A DNA stretch of 64,000 nt from Agelas oroides. Its lineage: Eukaryota > Porifera > Demospongiae > Agelasida > Agelasidae. Below, in pieces: positions 1 through 12,641 of the stretch; position 1 is the first letter of the stretch, and each line of letters opens with the position of its first letter. The DNA lies in contig OX422185.1 in NCBI GenBank assembly GCA_949130485.1, positions 16,309,011 to 16,373,010 of the forward strand. The letters are read 5' to 3'. The notes under the pieces are model-generated. The model saw only the letters and a program-made list of their open reading frames with translations, had not been told where the DNA came from and ran no database searches. The translations under genes were made by a program, and so were the position numbers.

Positions 1-3000
1 GGTCTCACTGAGGGTCTGGGTGAGTGTATTCCATTAGTCTCGTTCACAGACTCTCAGTATGGGACTTGGTCTCACTGAGGGTCTTGGTGAGTCTATTCGA
101 TTAGTCTCGTTCGCAGACTCTCAGTAAGATACTGTGTCTTGCTGGGGGTCTGGGTGAGTGTATTCCATTAGTCTCGTTCACAGACTCTCAGTATGGTACC
201 GTGTCTCACTGATGGTCTGGGTGAGTGTATTCCATTAGTCTCGTTCACAGACTCTCAGTATGGTACCGTATCTCACTGAGGGTCTGGTATTGCGTCTCGC
301 TGAGGGTCTGGGTGAGTGTATTTCATTAGTCTCGTTCACAGACTCTCAGTAAGCTACTGGGTCTCACTGAGGGTCTGGGTGAATGTATTCCATTAGTCTC
401 GTTCACAGACTCTCAGTATGGTACCGGGTCTCACTGAGGGTCTGCGTGAGTGTATTCCATTAGTCTCGTTCACAAACTGTCAGTATGGTACTGTGTCTCA
501 CTGAGAGTCTGGGTGAGTGTATTCCATTAGTCTCGTTCACAGACTCTCAGTATGGTACTTGGTCTCACTGAGGGTCTGGGTGTGTCTATTCGATTAGACT
601 CGTTCACAGACTCTCAGTAAGATACTGTGTCTTGCTGAGGGTCTGGGTGACTGTATTCCATTAGTCTCGTTCACAGACTCTCAGTATGGTACCGTGTCTC
701 ACTGATGGTCTGGGTGAGTGTATTCCATTAGTCTCGTTCACAGACTCTCAGTATGGTACTGTGTCTCACAGAGGGTCTGGGTGAGTGTATTCCATTAGTC
801 TCGTTCACAGACCATCTGTATGGTATTGGGTCTCGCTGAGGGTCTGGGTGAGTGTATTTCATTAGTCTCGTTCACAGACTCTCAGTATGGTAGCGTGCCT
901 CACTGATGATCTTGGTGAGTGTATTCCATTAGTCTCGTCCACAGACTCTCAGTATGGTACCGTGTCTCACTGAGGGTCTGGGTGAGTGTAAATCCGTTAG
1001 TCTCGTTCACGGACTCTCAGTATGGTACTGTGTCTCACAGAGGGTCTGGGTGAGTGTATTCCATTAGTCTCGTTCACAGACCATCTGTATGGTATTGGGT
1101 CTCACTGAGGGTCTGGGTGAGTGTATTTCATTAGTCTCGTTCACAGACCATCAGTATGGTACTGGGTCTCGCTGAGGGTCTGGGTGAGTGTATTTCATTA
1201 GTCTCGTTCACAGACTCTCAGTATGGTACTGTGTCTCACTGAGGGTCTGGGTGAGTGTATTACATTAGTCTCGTTCACAGACTCTCAGTATGCTACTGGG
1301 TCTCACTGAGGATCTGGGTGAGTGTATTCCATTAGTCTCGTCCACAGACTCTCAGTATGGTACCGGTTCTCACTGAGGGTCTCGGTGAGTGTATTCCATT
1401 AGTCTCGTTCACAGACTCTCAGTATGGTACTGGGTCTCACTGAGGGTCTGGGTGAGTGTATGCCATTAGTCTCGTTCACAGACTCTCAGAATGGGAGTTG
1501 GTCTCACTTAGGGTCTGGGGGAGTCTATTCGATTAGTCTCGTTCACAGACTCTCAGTAAGATACTGTGTCTTGCTGGGGGTCTGGGTGAGTGTATTCCAT
1601 TAGTCTCGTTCACAGACTCTCAGTATGGTACCGTGTCTCACTGATGGTCTGGGTGAGTGTATTCCATTAGTCTCGTTCACAGACTCTAAGTATGGTACCG
1701 TGTCTCACTGAGGGTCTGGGTGAGTGTATGCCATTAGTCTCGTTCACAGACCATCTGTATGTGTTGGGTCTCGCTGAGGGTCTGGGTGAGTGTATTTCAT
1801 TAGTCTCGTTCACAGACTCTCAGTAGGGTACCGTGTCTCAATGAGGTTCTGGGTGAGTGTATTCCATTAGTCTCGTTCACAGACCATCTGTATGGTATTG
1901 GGTCTCGCTGAGGGTCTGGGTGAGTGTATTTCATTAGTCTCGTTCACAGACCATCAGTATGGTACTGGGTCTCGCTGAGGGTCTGGGTGAGTGTATTTCA
2001 TTAGTCTCGTTCACAGACTCTCAGTATGGTACTGTGTCTCCCTGAGGGTCTGGGTGAGTGTATTACATTAGTCTCGTTCACAGACTCTCAGTATGGTACT
2101 GTGTCTCACTGAGGGTCTGGGTGAGTGTATTACATTAGTCTCGTTCACAGACTCTCAGTATGCTACTGGGTCTCACTGAGGGTCTGGGTGAGTGTATTCC
2201 ATTAGTCTCGTTCACAGACTCTCAGTATGGGACTTGGTCTCACTGAGGGTCTTGGTGAGTCTATTCGATTAGTCTCGTTTGCAGACTCTCAGTAAGATAC
2301 TGTGTCTTGCTGGGGGTCTGGGTGAGTGTATTCCATTAGTCTCGTTCACAGACTCTCAGTATGGTACCGTGTCTCACTGATGGTCTGGGTGAGTGTATTC
2401 CATTAGTCTCGTTCACAGACTCTCAGTATGGTACCGTATCTCACTGAGGGTCTGGTATTGCGTCTCGCTGAGGGTCTGGGTGAGTGTATTTCATTAGTCT
2501 CGTTCACAGACTCTCAGTAAGCTACTGGGTCTCACTGAGGGTCTGGATGAATGTATTCCATTAGTCTCGTTCACAGACTCTCAGTATGGTACCGGGTCTC
2601 ACTGAGGGTCTGCGTGAGTGTATTCCATTAGTCTCGTTCACAGACTGTCAGTATGGTACTGTGTCTCACTGATGGTCTGGGTGAGTGTATTCCATTAGTC
2701 TCGTTCACAGACTCTCAGTATGGTACTTGGTCTCACTGAGGGTCTGGGTGTGTCTATTCGATTAGTCTCGTTCACAGACTCTCAGTAAGATACTGTGTCT
2801 TGCTGAGGGTCTGGGTGACTGTATTCCATTAGTCTCGTTCACAGACTCTCAGTATGGTACCGTGTCTCACTGATGGTCTGGGTGAGTGTATTCCATTAGT
2901 CTCGTTCACATACTCTCAGTATGGTACCGTGTCTCACTGAGGGTCTGGGTGAGTGTATTCCGTTAGTCTCGTTCACGGACTCTCAGTATGGTACTGTGTC

Positions 3001-3077
3001 TCACAGAGCGTCTGTGTGAGTGTATTCCATTAGTCTCGTTCACAGACCATCTGTATGGTATTGGGTCTCGCTGAGGG
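1..3077. repeat. 67-bp satellite array with higher-order structure
   Basis: About 46 head-to-tail copies of a 67-bp unit; starts at 1, 68 and 135 give the period. A conserved core is CATTAGTCTCGTTCACAGAC. Variants (TATGGTACC, AAGATACTG, shortened monomers) recur in the same order at an offset of 2168 bp: the shortened monomer GGTCTGGTATTGCG lies at 281 and again at 2449. This is a higher-order repeat made by block duplication. The array continues off the left edge and ends at the first base of duplicated unit 1. No coding potential is seen. It could be pericentromeric or subtelomeric satellite, or a large interstitial array; the window cannot decide. Confidence 0.95.
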
Positions 3078-5752
3078 TTGTTGGTATAGCTGTTGTACTG
3101 AGGCTGTAGGAAGAATATAAGAAATACCTGTCCAAACATGCTCCAAAGGGATGACATGCGATGCGTGCCATAGTCTGGAGTGATCTTGGGGCATGCACCT
3201 ACCCTCCCTTCCCACCTTCTTGGCTGAACAACTAGTTATAAGATGTGCACTTTCCAACACCCAACCTATTCTTTTCTTGTTTGAAGGTCTAGTTTGTAGT
3301 TCTTCAAGAAGCAGCAGTAAGCAGAAACAATTTTTAGAATTTGGCTTCTTCCGTCACACAAGGCTTCATTACTCTTACCCAGGGGGGGTAGGACAAGCTC
3401 TAAGAATCACGTAAAAAAATTACATTCCATTCTTGGCTGTGCGGAAAGTTTATAGAGATTTACAGAGATTAAACAAGTAAGCACTTGTAGCATCCAAGTA
3501 TGCTGGGGGATCAGTGGGGATCCTGGTATAAATTCTGTTCATGAGGCTCTATGCCATGTATGGTGGTTATTGCAGTTCCACAAATTTCTGTCATGTGACA
3601 GATATGATGTAATTAACTGTGTGAGTGAAATTGTAAAGTTTTTAGCTTTAATATTAACTGAAGCATATATGCAGAGAATTTCTTTCGGACTTCACTTAAC
3701 AAAACTTTATTCTTACTATTAAAACTGACTTCTTTGAGCTTTGCTAAAATTGCAACAGCAACGCAGAATGTTTTTGACTCGACCTTCTTCAGCTGCACAA
3801 AGATAGAACTAACCTAAGCTTGCTATGGTGTGCTATAAATAGAAAGGATACAGAATTACAGAGATTACAGTATTTATAGAAAGTGAAAAATGTGACCCGC
3901 TGAGCGAAAACCCAGCACATTGCGCAAGTATTGAATTTGATTTAGGGACGATTTTATCCTTACAGGTAGTTTCCCAGCTAAACTCAGAATATTATACCAA
4001 CGTGTTACAGGGGGCTTGGACTGTATCATACTGAATTATGAAGCTCGGCTCTGCTACTAAAAAGACGATATAAGCTCGAACTCACAGGCAGGCCAGTGAA
4101 ATATGGGAACGCATTGCTATGGACAGCTTGACACGTTTTTCAAAAAGCGCGATTTTACCAGCTTCCAGTCCGTATATGGTTGTCTTTCATTCTATAGACA
4201 CAATGTAAGCCCAACCGCTGGCTTTCCCAACTGTCTTTGCCGACTTCCAAGCTGCTTTTTTACAAGAAAACATGTAAATTTACGTAACACGATAGTATAT
4301 GGAGACATTAAAATTTACCGTAGCAACGTAAAAACATTGCATTTTCTCGAAAAGTTGTGTTCCACATCTGCTACGCATTGAGCTCTGTAGCTTGGGAACC
4401 AAGCAACCGATCGCTTCCATTTTTTTCCTGCCGCACAATTACACATTGGTATACCGATTTCCGATCTTATCTCGATTTTCATAAAATGCGCAATGTGCCG
4501 GGTTTTCGCTCAGCGGGTCACAAATACACGAGGTATGTGTAGCTACATGTAACGTTTCAAGTACACTTTGTCACAGTTGATCAGGCAGGAACATGAATAA
4601 AAGATGCATGTCATTTAAGCACGCGGTGATTGTCAGCTAGTTGTGTGAAGCCAAAGAATGTCAGTGCTGTTTTACGCTGTGGCACTAAGGTTCTTAGCTG
4701 TCAAGAAGTGGTGGCGCACTAACATATCATGTAGCACCCCAATCATTATAGTGATGACACATTCGTATATTCTGTATAGTCTGACCTAATAAACTGAGGA
4801 GTGGTAGCTAGGGTGCAGTGTGAGCCACACAGTTGCAGGATCTCTTTCATGCTTTGTTGGAGCCTTCTCTACACATGTAAATGACTAGAACACAGTGACC
4901 TTTGACTGTGGTGTGGGCAATGCATCATGTATGGGTACAATCAGCAACCTACCTATGTTCAGTTATTTTCTGCTACCTTTTCCTCCTTATATAATAAAAT
5001 ACAATGGACATTGTTGAGCTCCCATATTTTGTATTGCCAGAAACAAAAAGCTGGGCAGTGGGCAGGAAACGTGGCTACATTTACGCATCATGCACGTACA
5101 GGTCTTTGTCGTTCATACCATCTTCGCTGTTTGTATTTTGTCACTTTTTGCTTTTGTGAAAAATGGTAGTATTGGACATTGGGCTTGCTGCTGTGGGAAG
5201 AGGATGATGGTGGTGATACTCAAGCCACTCAGCTTGTGGGAAAGTGTCCTCAGCCTCATCATTACTATGGCTTGGACCGTTATGTTTGCCTATATGTTGC
5301 ACGACAGCACCTCCAGGTGTTGACGGTCCTAAAACATATCTCTCACACTAACAGTTGAACACATCTTGTTAAAAATGTTCTATCCTCATGTCTTAGGAGT
5401 TACTTCCATGTGCGCCAGGCAAACTTTCCTGGCTCAATCACTAGTATCAGCCTCCTCCGGCCGAACATTGCATGGGCACTTTGCCATCATTACAAAATCA
5501 TGCCCACAACCACACCCACCATTTTTGGATTGTGATGTAGGAGTGGTACCAGGTCTTCTCCAGATTTATCTTCACAACTGCGAGATAAAACCTGGGAATG
5601 ACCTGGGAACGTAGCTAGCCATGTACAATGAGAACCAGTGCAATGTCAACTGAACTGACCCACATCTTTATGATTGGCTAAATGGTAGTTCATAATTTCA
5701 TGTTGAGATATATGTTTACCCAATGTGATAGACTAATGAGTGACGAGAGTAG
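3078..5752 (+). repeat. Segmental duplication unit 1 (internally deleted)
   Basis: First of four direct copies of a segment that starts TTGTTGGTATAGCTGTTGTA. It is nearly identical to 20106-22424 of unit 4 up to about 5417, then jumps to sequence matching 19771-20105 of unit 3, so about 3.75 kb of the unit is missing. It carries the 630-bp MITE shared with unit 4. Stretches of about 4830-5160 match unit 3 better than unit 4, giving a mosaic. No credible gene is seen; the short reading frames are not supported by splice sites or known domains. Confidence 0.9.
3892..4521. mobile_element. 630-bp TIR MITE, copy in unit 1
   Basis: The ends are near-perfect inverted repeats of about 35 bp (GTGACCCGCTGAGCGAAAAC at the left, its complement at the right, one mismatch). 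The paralogous sites in unit 2 (about 7057) and unit 3 (about 15127) lack it and read GTGAAAAATAC, which implies a 4-bp AAAT target duplication (or AA, if the outer T and A belong to the element). The 92-codon frame at 4103-4381 lies inside and resembles no transposase. Non-autonomous element; superfamily not assigned. Confidence 0.9.
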
Positions 5753-7097
5753 TTGTTGGTATAGCTGTTGTACTGAGGCCGTAGGAAGTATGTAAGAAAT
5801 ACCTGCCCAAACATGCTCCAAAGGGATGGCATGCCATAGTCTGGAGTGATCTTGGGGAATGCACCTACCCTCCCTTCCCACCTTCTTGGCTGAACAACTA
5901 GTTATAAGATGTGCATTTTCCAACACCCAACCTAACCTTTTGTGGCAATATTCACATTGTTTTGAAGCTCTAAGACTGCTGTGTTTAAATATCTAGTTTG
6001 TAGTTCTTCAAGAAGCGGCAGTAAGCAGAAACAATTTTTAGAACTTGGCTTGTATAATGATTCTATATTCCAGGTATCTGACTTGATCATGGTTAGAAAA
6101 TTCTGAGAAAATAAGTTAAACTTGTTTCTATTGTTCTATTTGTGGTGACATATGCTTGACTGCTTGCTGTGAAGACTTTGAACAATATTGCGAAAAATGT
6201 GTTCCTACAACATGCCAAGCGTATCTAAAATTATCATAGCCCACACAATTTATGACCTCTACCTTGTGTAATATGTCACTGTAAAGGCCAATGCGTGCAG
6301 AATCATTTGTTGCTTGTCCCAATCAGGAATGCTGTTCCTGAGATATTTGGAATTTCGTCCGAAATATAAGTTCTGCACAAAAGCTGCTACCCATGAGTTA
6401 TGAATCTCATTATGACACACTTAAGTGACACAACCTTGTGGTTTCCTGTGTGTAATCTAGTTTGTAGTCCATCACACAAGGCTTCATTACTCTTACCCAG
6501 GGGGTTAGGACAAGCTCTATAAGAATCTCATCAAAAATTCCATTCCATTCTTAGGTGTGCGGAGAGTTTATGGAGATTTACAGAGATTAAACAGGTAAGC
6601 GCTTGTAGCATCCAAGTATGCCGGGGGATCAGTGGGGATCCTGGTATAAATTATGTTCACGAGGCTCTATGCCATGTATGGTGGTGCTTGCAGTTCCACC
6701 AATTTCTGTCATGTGACAGATATGATGTAATTAGCTGTGTGAGTGGAATGGTAGGGTTTTTAGTTTTGATATTAACTGAAGTATATGCAGAGAATAGCTA
6801 AGGCAAAAATACTAATTTCTTTTGGACTTCACTTGACTAACAAAACTTTATTCTTACTATTAAAAATGACTTCTTTGAGCTTTGCTAAAATTGCAACAGC
6901 AATGCAGAATGTTTTTGTCTCGACCTTCTTCAGCTGCACAAAGATAGAACTAACCTAAGCTTGCTATGGTGTGCTATAAATAGAAAGGATACAGAATTAC
7001 AGAGATTACAAAGGATACAGAATTACAGAGATTACAATATTTATAGAAAGTGAAAAATACAGGAGGTTTGTGTAGTTACATGTAACGTTTCAAGTAC
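5753..7097 (+). repeat. Segmental duplication unit 2 (truncated, diverged)
   Basis: Direct copy starting with the same TTGTTGGTATAGCTGTTGTA as units 1 and 4. It is more diverged than units 1 and 4 are from each other. It retains about 450 bp (about 6035-6465) deleted from units 1 and 4, and stops matching after TTTCAAGTAC at about 7097. It lacks both MITEs found in other units, so it preserves two empty sites (about 6418-6432 and about 7057). A local 26-bp tandem duplication lies at 6984-7035. Confidence 0.85.
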
Positions 7098-7899
7098 TGC
7101 AAGGCTGCATGTACATACTCTGTATTTACCAAGGTATTCCACCCATAGGTGGCTACATATTCAGTGTATAGAAACAAGAGCCCAGTACTGACAGTTGGCT
7201 ACTAAAGATGTCAAGTGTCAGCATGCAGCTAAATGACAAGAATTATGTAACAAAGTAGTTGCCAGGGCAAGGAACACACAGAGAACGTTAGCCTTACCTT
7301 ACTATCATGGCCGATGCTGGGAGCGAGCCATACATATGGGAAATTACGATGCGCTTGCGCATAAGTTGCAATTTTGTAGATCAGCTATAGCAATTAAAGA
7401 GGAGATTGAGGTCAGTTACTATCAGCTTTTGTGATATTGTTCTGCACTTTAACAGATACATCATGAAGGCAAATGCAACTGCTCATTGAACAAGTACCAC
7501 CAGTCAGCACAAGACTAAAGGTCAGTTATTATCACAAGGTTACACATGTATTTGGTTTGTAGACCCCTTTCTAAGCATCCAGTTTTACTTCCCTGGTGCT
7601 CTCAGTTGTCAAACACCTGCTCAGAGCCCAAGCAACCTTCCCTGCCAGAAATGAACCCCTATAAAGTGAGAGTAGTGTTTTCTAAGCCTGTCCATGAATA
7701 ATAGGCCCACCCGATCCCAACCATGGTGCTTTTACAGCCAAGCCTAGCAGCCAGCATGTGCATGTCACCACCCTTTTTTGCTGATGCAGAACCTGCTGCC
7801 AGCATGCAGAGACTATCTTTTCTGCACAGTGCACAGTGTGATGTAACTAGAAGTGCACTATAGGATTAACTTAAGCTAAAAGGTACTACCAAAAGCAAA
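7098..7899. other. Intergenic; dispersed repeat fragment at 7480-7575
   Basis: No gene is seen. 7480-7575 (around GTACCACCAGTCAGCACAAG) matches the complement of 28955-29075 and, more weakly, 16245-16335 and 22635-22745. In all four the conserved block ends at a donor-like GGTCAGT. The rest is unassigned. Confidence 0.5.
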
Positions 7900-8296
7900 T
7901 ACCGTATTTCCTTGATTTCTTCCCGCCCTTCAATTAGCCCTGTGTGCGAGCGCTTGCTTGAGCTTAAGAAAGTTAAACCCACCCTAGAACAGTTCCCACA
8001 CGGTTATGCAGCCACACTCATTGCTGACAACAAGGACGAGCTGGATGACTCAGATCACTTGTCTCGCCGGTCTGTACTGATGCACTGTATTGCACTGTAC
8101 ATATCCATTATTCGTGCCGTACAAAGACGTCAGTCATGTGCATTTCAATGGCCCACGTGCGACTGGAGCGCATGCCAGACTAGGCTGAAGTTAATTGAAC
8201 CCGCCCTCGTTTTGTTCCTGCCCTTGTATTGTACCTGCGGGTAAGTACGGTCTGAAATTAATAGTACCCGCAGGAAGTAATGAAGGAAATACGGTA
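7900..8296. mobile_element. TACCGTA-end MITE (397 bp)
   Basis: It starts TACCGTATTTCCTTGATTTC and ends in the near-complement at 8270-8296 (GAAGGAAATACGGTA), giving imperfect inverted ends of about 27 bp flanked by TA. Same end type as 33946-34213, 52712-53056 and 61296-61798. The 110-codon frame at 7912-8244 lies wholly inside and starts in the TIR, so I treat it as accidental. Confidence 0.8.
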
Positions 8297-10655
8297 GTAG
8301 TGACAAAAGACAGTCACCTTTACCTGGAAAGCCAGTTACTGAGATGCAAGTGTTTTGTTAATTTCTGTACACCTGTGATAGGAAGATTTTTAAATTGGTA
8401 TGGTGTCATCTCTGAATGCCAGTACATGATGCTTCAAACCAGAGAACTTTTTGTATCTGTAAACTTCCTCCTTGATACTATCCATTTGTCTTCACACCAT
8501 TCACACTGCTTGTAAAGCCCAGATTTAAGATTGATGTCACTATCTCTGCAGGGTTACAGTATAATTTAGCATAGTCAAGCCTTGTCTGGCCTTTCCAGAG
8601 AGTTGCCGTGCAATGCACTCAGTCACTCTACGAACACACTAGTACCGACCTCCACACACAGTGCACTTGACTTTGAATACAGTATAACACCATGGAAACT
8701 GGACCTCAGAAAGCGGTTGAGATATATTAACAACTCCATTGTCTATACACGCTAATAGCTACTCACATTAAATTGGCCCACCAGCCAGCCACAAACATTG
8801 TCCCTTGTTCACTCAGTTCACCATGGTAGTCTTATGTGTATGCACTCAATTCTTTAAAGTAGTACTGTACTTCTGTAGACTAATGTACACATTGAGTATT
8901 ATAAGTAAGTGCCTAGCCATTGGTGGCAGAAATTGAACAGAATCCATTACCAGTTATAGCCTTACAAAAACGTGGTTGAAACTGCTTGATTTATCTGCAC
9001 TTCATCTCAATGTTACAAGAGGACTTTCACTTTGCAAATAAACTCCCAGAAGTATATCTATGTTAGTCGGACCAGTGAACTGATCATCTTCCTATGACTC
9101 AATCACCTTCATATGTTTCGACAAGTGGTAGATATGACCTCTGTACACAATCAGACGTGACTGTGCATGTATTTTGGTGCCAAAGCTTCAGAACTGTCTG
9201 TACTTTCCTGAGTATGATATAGTACCTAAACTCAGCCATGAACACAAAAGGATGTCGCTAGGACAATAAATTGGTTCGTCATTGGCAGCTGTAACAATTA
9301 TCTTGCTAACTTGTGGCGAGTTTACAAACTGGTCAAGTTTGTGATCGGTTCACAACATATACATGCTGGTGTTTACCTTGTGTTTACGCTCCAGAGCTTG
9401 TATGCCACACATTGTTAGATGTACTGTGTAGTTACAGTGTAGCTATGTATGTCATGACCACACTGTGGTTGTAGCTAGGACAACTCACTATAACGTCTTG
9501 AGATTGACCATTTTCTCCAAAGCTGTTTGGAGATGTTGAACTCCCTCAGGTCGTATTTCATTTGCTCCAAGACTGTGAATGAAAGTACAAGAAAACACAC
9601 ATGAACATGTTTTATTGTGTGACTAGCTACAACCATAAGTAAAAGTAGCTCATGCATGATCAGTTCAGTCAGCCTGAATGTGAAACTATAGACAAGAGCA
9701 GTAGTGATACCACTGGGAATGTATATATGTATATGTTACATATAAACTATATAGTAAGGAGGTGTATATGGTGAATATACTACCCGAGACCGAGGTCAGA
9801 GGATCTTTGCAGTAGGTATACCCCAAGCCAAAGGTGAGGGATATATCTAACTGCAAACTTATAATGACCAAAGGCGACAGTAGTATGATTCTCTATATAT
9901 CACCTTATATAACATATAATGCGTGGGCAGATTACATAAGTGGTTCCGTTTCTGGTATTCCATTTTTGAATTTTGAATTGATGAGAATAATGTCGTCCAT
10001 TGCTGCTGCTTTTTGGCTGGAAAGGATATGAGTTTTAAGTATGCCTCAGCCACTCAAGCACCCCAAGAAACATCTCTGCAGTAAAACCATGTGCCACAAT
10101 AAAAGGCCTTTCGCTCGTGTTGACTTGAAACCAAGATACTACTGGCACTCAGCCATGATGCCGATTGGAACCTAGCCTTCTACCTAGCTGCTCTTGGAAG
10201 CTGGCGATCATGAAACAATGATTTGAGCTGACAGTAGGATGCCCAGCCTCACAGTTTCACTGGCAGTGGTGGCAACAACTCATCGAATACAAACTGGTCC
10301 TTGTGTTATTCATGGATCAACCGCCTGGTGAGTCGGAAATTTAGTTGGCATCCATCAGTGTAGTGGCTAGCTGCCAGGAACCAGTAGCGTCTGTCCAGCC
10401 GTGCTTGGTTCAACACACCAAGTAAGCATTGTGTAGTTGCATGAATAATCGTGTGACTCTTTGGCTGTTGTACTACCATTGAGTACAGTACGGGGACTCT
10501 ATAGTTCTGGTAGTGGCTCAGCTCCTAGTGAGGACCAGGGGGAATTGGCCCTTCCATTGCAACAAAATATTTCTCTGACCTGTGCAGGCACCGGCTTTCT
10601 GCCTGAGAGCAGAGGTTGTGGGCAATGCAGACAGTGTTTACACAAGATGATAAAG
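8297..10655. other. No gene seen; dispersed repeat pieces
   Basis: 8575-8705 matches 28815-28945 (direct) and 28573-28675 (inverted). 9083-9116 is an inverted match, and 9178-9215 a direct match, to neighbouring parts of 48290-48360. The remainder has only short, stop-interrupted frames and AT-rich runs. No exon with both splice signals and an open frame was recognised. Confidence 0.45.
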
Positions 10656-10672
10656 ATATTGTACTAAAATAT

Positions 10673-11545
10673 GGGCAACTGTGAAAGCTGGAACGCAGGA
10701 ACGTGGAACGGAAGTAATGTGGTTTCACACAGGAAATTATACAGAAATGATGCAGGAAGTCACGATGAATGGTAGCTTCCCAGCAGCTACTTCGTGTAAC
10801 AGCACAGCCATCTTCCGTAGGCCCAGCAGCCTATCCTTGAAAAACATTTAGACAGATCTAGAGACGTCTTTCCACTAGAGCCAGTAAATCATTTCCCCTT
10901 CACTGACAATGCAAATGAGTCTGCCTGACTTTGCGAGACTACAGTACACTTCTACGTACGTGCATGAATCCTGTAAAATAATCTCTCCTTACAGGTAGGC
11001 ATACCTATGTCTCAGCAAAAGAGGGACTTGGGCTCTACTTCGGCTTTCTTCGCTTGGATGAAATCACTATCAGAGTCACTATCAGACAGAGTTAGATCGA
11101 TAACTTCACACTTGGCCATTCTTCAACGTCCTAAACTGACAGACTGACAAACGAACTCGCCTGAACCTGCAAACTAAACTGCTAGCAAATATACTTGGCG
11201 GTCGCGCCAATAGCCATGTGCACCTTCACAATGTGCGCATGCAAGTTCATCATGGCACAATTTTTACTTTTTATTTTTTATTAGACAATTTATGCTCCAG
11301 AGCATTGGATACAATAGTAGCTAACAAAGCGTATCCAGTTTACAACTAGGAAAACATATTATGTGCATGAACAATCAACGAACCACATCTCCCTTATAAA
11401 ACTGGCCTAGATATTATGCAAAGTCACCCACTGCGCAGGACGCGTTTCGGCCGATACCATGCATCTTATTTCTGGCGCACTTTGCATCTTATTTCCGTTC
11501 CACATTCCGTTCCGCGTTCCTGCGTTCCAGCTTTCACAGTTGCCC
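10673..11545. repeat. Inverted repeat pair with 0.8-kb spacer
   Basis: 10673-10711 (GGGCAACTGTGAAAGCTGGA and on) is repeated as its complement at 11507-11545, about 37 of 39 bases. The spacer holds nothing recognisable. Near the right arm, 11417-11465 also resembles 29483-29515 (a CACTG-GCA-GAC-CGTTTC-GCC pattern). Probably the ends of an old fold-back or MITE-like element. Confidence 0.55.
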
Positions 11546-12641
11546 TCAAAATACCTGTCCATGTAGCCGCATTTGGATGCATGCAATAATGTATGGGAAT
11601 CTGAGGACTGCCCCCACCTCTCCCCCAAAAATTTATCCAAATACCCTTTATAGGCCTGCAAACCAGAATGCTGAATTTTACAGCTGAATACTTGGGATAC
11701 TCAAGATTTTACTATCCTATATCTCTCTTCACCAGCAACCATTTGATCAATAACATGATTCTGAGTGTTAAACTTTGAGTGTAGTATTAGTCTTGCATGC
11801 TTGTTCTGAGAGGCAGCACTACAACTCACAAACATTCACAAAAACCAGTGTATGACCATGGCTGAACCAGTTCTAGTACAGCCCTGTGTTGCATGTTTTG
11901 ATGCACACTACGTTTCAAGTTTCCTGTTTTCTCCCTTCCAGATGTGACCATCTTCCATTCAGTTTGATTGTCTTGGTGCATCATCGTGAGCAGCATTAAT
12001 GATAACGACCTACTTCACAAAGTACTTTCAAAGACAACCAGGTATGTATGTGGGAAGGGGCTCTGGAGTACATAATTAATCAATCACACAAATATAATCC
12101 ACACCCAGCTCACAGAGTTCTTGCTTGAAATATACTGTATAGCCATAAAACATGGTGGGGAATTAAACTCAGCCAGTATTGTTTTTCTTACAAGGCATAA
12201 TGACATAGTGCATGCAGTAGCTCTTGGCCCTGCCCCTCTATGCCACTTGTACGTACTTGTAGCTAGCTCAACACTAGGACGTTGCTAGTTTTACTTCGTA
12301 TAAGTCCACAAACTCATGGCTTTGTTCAAGTACCTCAAGCGAGAGGTGACAGTGTTCTCTGATAAATTGACCTGCCCATCACCGTAAATAGTAGAGAAGG
12401 ACATGGATTGGAAATGCACATAACTCAGACACATGATCACTCTCTCATTAATATTCATACTGAATGTGGCATGCCCTTTGATCTTATCCATGTTACATTG
12501 AAATCACAGGTATGCGGTACCTTTGTGGGACTGTAGCCATTATATCAGGCAACCTCAGAGCTAGCTAGTGGAATCATGCAACTTGTCAGGCGTTGTTAGA
12601 TTGTATGAAGCTAAAAAAAGTCGCCATAAGCAGTGCAAAAT
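11546..12641. other. No gene or clear repeat seen
   Basis: AT-rich intergenic or intronic sequence. A block at 11942-12041 has a pyrimidine-rich acceptor and a GTATGT donor, but all three frames are stopped, so it is not a coding exon. Confidence 0.4.

Noticed and set aside
1-3077. CRISPR-like array (67-bp repeats)
   Set aside because: Repeats are contiguous without unique spacers and vary as a satellite; the context is eukaryotic.
4103-4381. 92/95-codon frame conserved in units 1 and 4
   Set aside because: Lies in the 630-bp MITE, and the copies are too recent for conservation to mean selection.
11942-12041. 100-bp block with acceptor and GTATGT donor
   Set aside because: All three frames contain stops, so it is not a coding exon.
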